A DNA stretch of 64,000 nucleotides from Glandiceps talaboti (taxonomy: Eukaryota > Hemichordata > Enteropneusta > Spengelidae). The position numbers and the translations under genes were made by a program. The notes under the pieces were generated by a model. The model was given only the letters and a program-made list of their open reading frames with translations. It did no database searches and was not told the DNA's origin. The stretch lies in NCBI RefSeq assembly GCF_964340395.1, contig NC_135561.1, positions 10,959,232 through 11,023,231 on the forward strand, in the 5' to 3' direction. Positions 48,701-64,000 of this stretch are shown here, piece by piece (position 1 is the first letter of the stretch; every line of letters starts with the position of its first letter).

Positions 48701-50342
48701 AGAATGACACTGATGTGTTCATGTACATGTATTTACATTTATAACATATTTAGTGTACATCTGAAAGACATGTAGTGACCGTGTGCATGCAAATTTGGAA
48801 AAGACGCACCGTAATATGATTTTGATGCTAATTTTGGCAGGAATGCGTAGCAGGGACGCATCAGAAAAATAGCTACCGCGACTTCTGCGTACTATACACG
48901 TTTTTATTAACTATGGGTTCTGGAGAGTCATGTCATGATACCATCACTTACAATTACTTTCGGTTTCAGAAAAACAAGAAGTTTCTCTAATGTGTCTTTA
49001 TAGGGTATCTTTGCTGTGGGCCATTGCATCATGGCAGTCAGCAGAAATAATGTATTCATGGTTGCACACTGAACATTCATGCTTTACACTGAGGGAAATT
49101 GGCACTTTGGAGTCATGAATATTCAGTGTGCAAAGATTTCAACTTCATGTTTTAGGTGAACGTATGATTTCTCTGAAATCAGAAATAATGTAGGTGATCA
49201 TGAAATGATTCTGCTGAACCCATAAATGCCTCAATTTCCTGGAGTAATCTTCCCCTTTAATCAGCATGTTAGTCATTCGAAATTAATGTCAACTTGAGTA
49301 AAATTATACATGTTGATGTAAGTTCACATGATTTGTATTTATACACAATTATTTATGGACCGGTATATAAACAGAGTGAAAAAAAAATTCATTAGACTGG
49401 CAACAATTACATTTGTACATGCTTTGAAGAGATGAACTGATCTATCACACAAAATAAAATTTGTGAACTTACAGAATAGAAAGTGAATCAAAATGCCTGT
49501 TAGTACTGCTGTGAGAACTATGGTGGTGGAAATGATGGCCACTAATTGGTACCTCCCACATATTCTTCTTTTTGCATGGCTTGTTTGTTCAGTTGTTATG
49601 GATTTAATATCAGGCTCAAGATCTGAAGTCCAGAAGCTTGTATCCTTGAGAGATGTAAATGTGATTTAATTACTGTTAGGTTTACAATTTTGTTTCAAGT
49701 CGTTGTCATTGCCGTAGTCGTCATTGTTGTCGTCGTCGTCATCATCATCATCATCATCATTTCCTGGAATAATACTTCCCTTAACTACATACAAAAGTTC
49801 ACAGTTATTGAACTAAACACAATTCATTCTACCTGTATACATTTTCAGCTATGAGAGTACAAACCAACATTTTGACATTTTTAACTGGCTTACTATAATA
49901 GAAGTTACAACAATGACAGTCAAGATTTTGGCTTACTAAAATAGACTCAGTCTAAAGTATAGTTACAACACGTTGGAGCTATTTAAATGGATGTCGGTAT
50001 ATAACTGTATACTGTACAAATGGTGGCATTTCAGTGGCCTTGCACTATCTTGACTGCAAGGTGACTATATCAGCACATAGGAGATACCTCTATTGCCCAT
50101 AAGTGACATCTTCCATATCTTACAGCAACAGTTTTCATTTGTGTCTATTTTTGTTAGATGAAAACCAGGATTGCTGCTCTAGTATTCATAATATAAATTA
50201 CTAAGACAGAAATGCAACAAATAAAATTCTCTATGAAAATACTAAACCACTTCATCGTGGAAGGAATGCATCAAATGACTTACATGTACAGAATCTTTGC
50301 CAGCTCCCATCAAATTGGAATTTTGTAAATTCTGTTGGATGC
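36578..50342 (-). CDS. F-type lectin (fucolectin) type II membrane protein gene, copy B (5' end not found)
   Basis: Same five-exon model as copy A: 50,342-50,284 (cytoplasmic), 49,541-49,473 (membrane helix), 46,361-46,116 (stalk, three repeats), 38,690-38,472 and 36,795-36,578 (lectin domain). All splice sites and phases are intact and there is no stop inside. Unlike copy A it keeps the complete F-type motif, with His (SCAH) 26 residues before RMDCCSGR, so fucose binding is predicted for this copy (inference from the family motif). The shorter stalk would place the lectin closer to the membrane. Its introns hold the same retrotransposon and repeat insertions as copy A but no hAT block. Confidence 0.8.
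37153..38150 (-). repeat. Octamer repeat element, copy B
   Basis: Counterpart of 12,436-13,430 with scattered substitutions and small indels (for example ATGCAAACGA in one unit, breaking that octamer). Confidence 0.75.
38472..38690 (-). CDS. Lectin-domain exon 1 (ligand-binding half), copy B
   Basis: The motif His is present: SCAH, then 26 residues, then RMD, four residues, R. The changed codons relative to copy A cluster in the loop around SCAH and in the preceding DGDTN region, where Arg replaces His and Ser. PWWKVDLG and the last third of the exon are unchanged. Confidence 0.9.
39210..42750 (+). mobile_element. CR1/L2-like retrotransposon, copy B
   Basis: Counterpart of 14,490-18,065. 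Additional lesions are a 1-bp frameshift near 39,497 and an 8-bp deletion near 41,632 that breaks the RT frame before the PQGS block. It keeps the 9 bp (FVS) that copy A lacks. The same Helentron-like element is inserted at the same codon, so that insertion predates the duplication. Confidence 0.85.
40240..41345 (+). mobile_element. Helentron-like non-autonomous element, copy B
   Basis: Same ends and AA junctions as 15,521-16,662. The 5' second hairpin is perfect here: CATAGT, loop CCCC, ACTATG. The 3' hairpin strands AGTCCCCG and CGGGGACT are fully complementary around CCGGAC-TTC-GTCCGG. The microsatellite is shorter than in copy A. Confidence 0.65.
42793..45320. other. Block present only in copy B
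   Basis: About 2.53 kb absent from copy A (A joins ...CTTGTTCA to CATTTGGAATG at about 18,093). It holds a 396-bp Helentron-like element (44,166-44,561), a poly-G tract near 44,427 and unrecognised AT-rich sequence. The plus-strand frame 43,603-44,085 has no recognisable domain and I do not call it a gene. Confidence 0.7.
44166..44561 (+). mobile_element. Short Helentron-like element with degenerate 3' hairpin
   Basis: It shares the 5' end (CAAGTCATTGAGAATGA) and the 3' end (AACCCAATCCATAAGTCCCC, CCGGACTTCATCCAG) with the 15,521 element, but has a different, shorter core. AA is present at both junctions. The 3' hairpin has lost pairs (GTCCGG to ATCCAG). Confidence 0.6.
46116..46361 (-). CDS. 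Repeat-stalk exon of the lectin gene, copy B (three repeats)
   Basis: Same exon ends as copy A but 150 bp shorter (three repeats: one 27-residue and one 23-residue unit plus the terminal unit). One substitution gives AVLSSVST. Confidence 0.85.
49473..49541 (-). CDS. Transmembrane exon of the lectin gene, copy B
   Basis: A 69-bp exon encoding a single 23-residue hydrophobic helix, with donor GTAAGT. Confidence 0.7.
50284..50342 (-). CDS. Cytoplasmic exon of the lectin gene, copy B
   Basis: Same 59-bp exon and splice sites as 26,295-26,353. No initiating Met in frame. Confidence 0.6.
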
Positions 50343-53129
50343 CTGAAAAATATATGTTAAAAGAAAATTATTGTAACATGATGCATAGATAAATTATATG
50401 CATACACATACACAGAGGCAGTCTTTATAAAGCCTTTTAATTTGATGATACAGTTAGCTTAGCTCATATCAAAATACAATAACAATATTGCACCAACTAA
50501 AACAGTCAAAATAATATATCTAGCCACTTATAGAACAATCACTAGTGCACCCAGTCTTTATGCAAATTACTTTTGTATGTCTAATGTACCGTTTATAAAT
50601 AAGGAACAAAATGATAAAAACTGGGTTTCATCACGAGTCATCATGTATGGTTGGATTGTGGAATAACACATTTTGGTGCATCACAATAGGTTGTCGTACA
50701 TCAGTGGCACATCAAATTTTTATTTTTCAGGAAATGTTAAATTTGAAACATCTCATTTTACTGCATTTCTGTTGTCGCTCGTTTTTTCGTAAATTATCGG
50801 AGGTTTGGGGAGATTTATAATTTTATTTCCAAATGTACTTCAGAAAATTTACATCAGAATACTTCCAGCTAGGGAGTCCACCTTTTCATGAAAAATGCCT
50901 AACAGAGCAAGCCAACCTTTGCCTAACTCAACTACTTTTGCTGAACTAAGCTGTGAGTGAATTCATTTCCAACGAGTGTCCTGATTGGTCAATAACTGAC
51001 ATATTGGGAAGGTTTTTGGCCAATGGCAGGCATCCATACAAAAGTATGGTTAGAATATTACATGTTGGGCTTAATCATGGCTGCTAACAGCAAGTAGACA
51101 TTACTGTCAATCTGTTTCGGGTTTTGTAAGCAACAACAGCAAAATGAGAAGTTGAATACACCAACTGACCTCCCTGAGACAAAAACACTAACAGTAAATA
51201 GGAAGAAAAGATCATGAAATTTGACAGATTGAGACAATCATCAACATTGCTACATTCATCGAACAATCATAGGTTACTGTACAAGATTGTCTTGTTCATA
51301 ATTGTAATAGTTCTATTGGTTGCATATGTTCCAATGTTACAAGAACAGTCACTGTACATTACTTGATACTATTCACGCCATAACCATGTATTTACCACTT
51401 GCAAAATCACTGGAATTAAACTTGCAGTTAGAATCATTTAGTAACTTTTAGAGTTGACAGAGTTTCATTCTGCCCCTCTGTACCCTGGTACCCCTCAAAC
51501 TCTGTCCATCCAATCTTATTCATAATAAATATTAATATACAAGACATGGCGTCACTGCATCATTTGTACATCACTTTCACTTTCCAACAATGAGTGACAC
51601 TCAATGACATTTCACTGTACTTTAATGACATTGCTACAGAATGATGATTTAGTCCTAGGATCAGAGTATGCATAAAATACATTTCAATGTTCATTTTATG
51701 ATGATGGTTTTTTAGCATGGATTATATGTGAACAGTAATATAAATCTTTAGTATTATACACTTGTAGCATCTTCTGACTATTATATAAAGTCAGAATGTA
51801 CGTACAAATAACAACAAAAGTACGCAATTCCTATATTGTTCAAAAAATCTTAGTTTCAATGGACAAAGACTGCTTAAAAAATGAATGTCTGCATTTGTAT
51901 ATTGACTATCATGGATAATATGAAGAGTCACGGTTTTTTCACCAATATGTATATAAGTAAAATATTGTAATGATGGGACATTGTGACATGTATGAGATGA
52001 TGTGTGTTTGTAAAATGAATGATGGTGTTAATCTTTCTGCCCAATAGTACTTTGCAAGGTCCAGAGGATCAAATCAATATTTGGGGAATTGAATCTTTCA
52101 AATATCCATATGTGCACTTTTGAAGCAAATTGGCTGAAACAGTCCACTAACTGTTACATGTATGCAATGTCGTCTACATTTGACATTTTCCATGAACTCA
52201 AAGTTTACTAATGATTTCTGAAATTTACAACAACTTTTTGGACCAATTTAGTAAATTTATAAGAATTTTCAAAAGCCAGTGGAAACTCAGTCATTCCACA
52301 TCGAATTTAAGAATTCTAAATTTCATCAAATATCCACTACTCTGTATTGAAATTAAATATAGAATTTAGAGAGAGAGTTAAACTCCGTCTGCCATTTAGC
52401 AATGAAATAATTCTTCAAGGCTCAATACATACAAATAGCTTACTCTTTCCAGTGGCGATGTAACCGCCCTTTATTCTTCTATCAAATAAAAATCTTTTCC
52501 TAGCTATATTGCACCGACCAAACCGGTAAAATCGTAGTATAATTGACGACTGTTTGGGGGTCGACGGTACTATGCCTGCAGTGCGAATAGGTCAACTACG
52601 AGGGAATTTCACCTGACGTCACCAACAAAGGTTTGTTTCTGATTGGTCAGCTGCTTTCAAACAAGGGCGCGCGCGCGTGCATTTTGTCTACTGTTGTTAT
52701 TTATCGATGTCACAGTTGTATTTGTAAATTTACAATATATGGGGTGAAAGGGGAATTTCTACTCACCAGAAACTGTAGTAAGTTATGTTGACTGATCAAG
52801 AATGTTCAGCATAATAACTTATCAGAGGTCACCCATTCAACTTTAAAGTAATAACTGACAAAATATTCAGTATCTTCACTGTCCAGCGTCAAGTGCTCGT
52901 GATCTGTGTCACAGTGTGTGCTAGCTCTGGATGTATGCGCTACGATGTTCGACACGTCTTCCATCTACGCTATGGTTCTTCCCTATATAAAATAGCGAGA
53001 TCTTATTTGCATTGATTTTCGGAATAAAAACCACCCATACCCTTTGTAATGACTACTAGAAATACAGAAATAAACTTTAAATCGGTAAATTCAACCTACG
53101 TGTTTGGTATTCTATCATTTCTTGTCTAA

Positions 53130-53313
53130 CGTTCGCTTGTGTCGTAACACGGTTGGCTATGCGACTGGCTCGCCATGTTGGCGCATGCGCACAACGTTAC
53201 TCCGCCCTAAGGTCACCTGATCGTCTCGTGACGCAAATGAGCTGACGACAGTCGCTGACCACAATCGCGCGCATCTCCTATTCGTCGAAAGTTTGTCTTT
53301 TGTCATGTAAACA
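53130..53313 (+). promoter_or_regulatory. CpG-rich promoter with an NRF1-like palindrome
   Basis: The sequence upstream of the ATG at 53,314 is much richer in CpG than its surroundings. It contains GCGCATGCGC at 53,181-53,190 (the NRF-1 binding palindrome, with one mismatch to the extended consensus) and a CGCGCG run near 53,266. NRF-1 sites are typical of broadly expressed host promoters (established knowledge). The function here is inferred. Confidence 0.4.
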
Positions 53314-60760
<7,447 letters not shown>

Positions 60761-61005
60761 TAATTGTAATACATCATATGTCTATATACATCATGTAGCC
60801 ATGCTCACTTTGATGTAACTTGGAACACACACATATAAACACACATTTGAAAACACAACACTGCAAAATGGCAAGTTGTTTATATATAATATTTATATAT
60901 CATATTATTTAATTGACTGAAAATGATGGTGTTATTACATAATCTTCTTATAGTGGTGCATCATTGCAATATGGGTATGAGCATATATACATATTCTTTT
61001 ACTGT

Positions 61006-61773
61006 ACACTGAATATTCATTACTGTTTTGAATAAATAAATTTTTAGTTACTGTGGATATAAATGATGTCACTGTATTCTTATATTTTAGACTAAAATAT
61101 CACAGTAGTTATACAGAATGTATTTTTAGTGCCTGCTGAAGAGTGATAGTGAACGGTGAAATACAAGGGTCACACCTTTTATAAGTATCAAAAATGAACA
61201 CTGAATATTCATTACTGTTTTGAATAAATAAATTTTTAGTTACTGTGGATATAAATGATGTCACTGTATTCTTATATTTTAGACTAAAATATCACAGTAG
61301 TTATACAGAATGTATTTTTAGTGCCTGCTGAAGAGTGATAGTGAACGGTGAAATACAAGGGTCACACCTTTTATAAGTATCAAAAATGAACACTGAATAT
61401 TCATTACTGTTTTGAATAAATAAATTTTTAGTTACTGTGAATATAAATGATGTCACTGTATTCTTATATTTTAGACTAAAATATCACAGCAGTTATACAG
61501 AATGTATTTTTAGTGCCTGCTGAAGAGTGATAGTGAACGGTGAAATACAAGGGTCACACCTTTTATAAGTATCAAAAATGAACACTGAATATTCATTACT
61601 GTTTTGAATAAATAAATTTTTAGTTACTGTGAATATAAATGATGTCACTGTATTCTTATATTTTAGACTAAAATATCACAGCAGTTATACAGAATGTATT
61701 TTTAGTGCCTGCTGAAGAGTGATAGTGAACGGTGAAATACAAGGGTCACACCTTTTATAAGTATCAAAAATGA
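61006..61773. repeat. Tandem array, four 192-bp units
   Basis: Units begin at the phrase CACTGAATATTCATTACTG, and the Gs of GAATATTCAT fall at 61,011, 61,203, 61,395 and 61,587, exactly 192 bp apart. The units are nearly identical (one or two substitutions). Each carries AATAAATAAATTTTT, a possible polyadenylation signal for the upstream gene. The array lies between the two convergent genes. Confidence 0.95.
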
Positions 61774-61811
61774 AAAAAAAATACTCACGAAAAATTGACG
61801 ATATCCACTAA

Positions 61812-62408
61812 TAGAGAGTTTCGGCTACACGCGCAACTCACTCATGTTCATGTTCACGTACCAGCTGTGACCTAGTTTTGCTTCAGCTAGCAATTTATGT
61901 GGAGGCTAGATAATGTTTAATGTTTTGGTTATATGACATAAATAGTGCAATGACAATAACCGTATGGCTCGACATTATGACAAGGCAGATATATTTACTT
62001 CAATAATCTCGTATATTGACAATAAAATCACCCTGTAGTATCTTGACAATTGCAGCGACAGTCATTGTCATACATCATGGTTTCTGTGCAAAATCAGTTA
62101 CGTGAAGGCAGCCACAGATTCAAGGCTGCATTTTAAATATTTTATCAAGGAAAACAAATTACTGAGGTGTATTATGTCGTGAAGAGTCAACCTTGTTAAA
62201 AGCATCAACATTTTTTATTATATCAGTCATGATTTAAAAAAAAAAATTAAAAGAAATTTAACGTTAAGCAAACAGCTCTCGCCACGTTCGAAATGACCGC
62301 GAAACTTATCAGTACGCAGAGAAGTAGGTCAAAATTGCGACGTAGTAGCACAAAATCTCCTACGTCAGACATGCGTGTACATGTAGAACGTATAGCCGAA
62401 ACTCTCTA
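61812..62408. mobile_element. Non-autonomous TIR element (MITE), ~0.6 kb
   Basis: A perfect 16-bp terminal inverted repeat, TAGAGAGTTTCGGCTA at 61,812 and its complement ending at 62,408, extends loosely by ACG. The flanks allow a target duplication of TAATA (if the TIR starts at GAGAG) or AAT (if it starts at AGAGAG). No protein is encoded. Confidence 0.75.
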
Positions 62409-62480
62409 ATACAGACAAAAAAGAGTGTAATTGTTGTCAGTGTAAACACCATTACAGTTCACTTTGTAACAGTAAAAATC

Positions 62481-63760
62481 TTATGCACATGGGCATGACT
62501 TCTTACAGTTACTACAACACGTACACAGACAACAATTACACTCATTTTCATGTTTAGCAGCACATTTTTTTCTTTGTTCCAGCTCCTGAAGATGAGATGA
62601 GTCCATTCCCTCAACTTTCAAATATTTAAGAATACTTATCCTTAGGCAACACTCATTTGATACTTTGACAGACTTACAAAGGTCAATCATGTCCTTATCT
62701 GTACGTCGATGATCAAGTGATCTGCCAGTTACGTAAAGATAAGCAGTACCCTTCCTACCATCTCTGGCACATCGGCCCATTTCCTGCCAATACAGTAAAA
62801 CACTTTTACTAACTCCCCAGTGGATAACAATTTCTACATCATCAACAGCTACTCCCATTCCAAACGCTACTGTAGAAATAAGGCATCTCAAAGTACTGTC
62901 AGGGCTTGGAAATAACTTGACTATCCTCTCTTCAGAACTCTTATCAACGGATGAATGATACATGTCAACAATTCTGTTTTCAACAAGCTGAGTATTCCCA
63001 TGGTATGCTTTGTCGTCAAGTTCACACATGATATATTCATATATCTCAGACACCATATTAATTGACCTGAAAAGAAATCAAAAGAAATACATTTATGTAA
63101 TTTCCCAACTAGATCCAACAAGTTATGGTGATGAATTTCAAACAGATGACAATAGTGTTTCTTAGAGGAATAAATAAACATTCAAGAAATGTATGTAAAT
63201 GTTTCTAGCAACTAAACTGCATCCATAGCAACTGCCAAATCATCATTATCCCTCATGGACCCACCCCACATGGGAGGGGGGACACACTCCAATTTTTTGT
63301 GAAACCCCTGAAATGGTTGCCATGCGGACATGTTTGATTGTATCATGACAAAAATAGATATGCACATGTATGTAATAGAACACTATGCTAATACCAACTT
63401 TGAATGAGATCTGAAACCAATCTATGTCCCTGTCACAGAGTTCGTCTGGCGATGAATAACAACAGGGATAGGCAACTGGATGGTCATTCAGAAATGACTA
63501 ACTATACATACATACATGTAGAATGGCTCACAATGTGGATAAACATTTTTAAAGCTGTACAGTTGTTCTACAACACCATTGGCGCTATTTCTTAAATATA
63601 GAAACATGTAAGACGTACATAATTCAAATATGTTTACCTGCAATATATGATACACTTCCTTGCACGTTTCCCTTTCATGGACAGTTCACTGAGATAAAAA
63701 CCAATCTCTTCAGTGTATTCTAGAGATGGCTTCGAAACGAATTGTAAGAAGATATTTGGC
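62481..63760 (-). CDS. RecQ-type DNA helicase, C-terminal exons (5' part beyond window)
   Basis: Two exons: 63,760-63,638 and 63,066-62,481, joined in phase (CIIYC-R-SINMVSEIY). The first gives PNIFLQFVSKP and KCIIYC, the start of the second RecA-like lobe (motif IV region). The second gives helicase motif V (STVAFGMGVAVDDVEIVIH) and motif VI (YWQEMGRCARDG). A RecQ zinc-subdomain-like region follows (NECCLRISILKYL), and the protein ends in a Cys cluster (about ten Cys in the last 30 residues). Canonical RecQ motif VI is QExGRxGRDG; here the second G is A. Role by family: ATP-driven 3'-5' DNA unwinding. It converges with the DUF6589 gene. The intron holds a degenerate Helentron-like fragment. 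The exons with the ATP-binding lobe lie right of 64,000. Confidence 0.85.
63311..63457 (+). mobile_element. Degenerate Helentron-like fragment in helicase intron
   Basis: One unit (GATATGCACATGTATGT, CCAACTTTGAATGAGATCTG) is followed by a decayed 3' end (TCCCTGTCACAGAGTTCGTC). The right junction is again AA. Confidence 0.6.
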
Positions 63761-64000
63761 CTAGAGAAGTGAAATATAACATTATCACATCAAAATCACA
63801 TGTTAATTATATTAATCCTTACTAAAGGATGATCTTACTATTTCACATAAACTCAAAAACAAACATTCCTGTAAGGGATGAAGTCTGGTGTAAACATGAT
63901 TGCTGGAGTACCTTCAGTGATAACTGATTCTGTATTTATTTATTTCATGAGTTGATTTAAAGTGAATTGTAAGGTTAGAGATACAGTACTGGGTTTTTTA
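63761..64000 (-). other. Helicase intron; no exon seen to window edge
   Basis: The sequence right of the acceptor (TCACTTCTCTAG on the minus strand) shows no helicase motif. The next upstream exon is outside the window. Confidence 0.5.

Noticed and set aside
61006-61773. CRISPR-like array
   Set aside because: Units are 192 bp with no unique spacers, in an animal genome; simple tandem repeat.

Overview
The window is animal (metazoan) DNA. Genes are split by GT-AG introns that stay in phase, the sequence is AT-rich with long (TA)n, (TG)n and (CTGT)n tracts, and non-LTR retrotransposons, a hAT transposon and many small inverted-repeat elements are present. An F-type lectin (fucolectin) gene, a FAM111-like protease and a DUF6589/PHD gene beside a RecQ-type helicase suggest a marine invertebrate (cephalochordate, hemichordate or lophotrochozoan). 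I cannot fix the species.
Layout. 1-3,060: an interspersed repeat with about 147-bp tandem units, then a 5'-truncated, frameshifted non-LTR retrotransposon. 4,801-6,057: a single-exon reading frame with a PYRIN/CARD-like death-fold N-terminus and a trypsin-like (FAM111-type) protease, broken by one in-frame stop. 5,641-28,903 (copy A) and 30,673-52,900 (copy B): a direct duplication of about 23 kb. Each copy carries an F-type lectin gene on the minus strand (cytoplasmic exon, one-exon transmembrane helix, Ser/Thr-rich repeat stalk, two-exon lectin domain), with retrotransposons, Helentron-like elements and a Penelope-like/hammerhead remnant in or beside it. The copies are nearly identical except for discrete events: a hAT transposon only in A, 2.5 kb only in B, five versus three stalk repeats, and a burst of amino-acid changes in the lectin ligand-binding exon. 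28,904-30,672 is a unique spacer with a C2H2 zinc-finger first exon and a palindromic MITE. 53,314-60,760: an intact-looking 12-exon gene (1,041 codons) with an N-terminal CxxC/CxxC domain, DUF6589 and a PHD finger. 62,481 to the right edge: the 3' exons of a RecQ-type helicase on the opposite strand, converging on that gene across a 4 x 192-bp array and a 0.6-kb TIR element.
How the parts may work together. The lectin gene reads as a type II membrane fucose-recognition receptor whose two copies differ at the sugar-binding face. The PYD-like/protease frame looks like an innate-immunity architecture. The DUF6589-PHD gene plus convergent helicase resembles the gene set I recall for Academ-type (AcademH-like) DNA transposons, although the transposase-like gene could also be a domesticated host gene. 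A caution applies throughout: the A/B duplication could be two haplotypes placed in tandem by an assembler.
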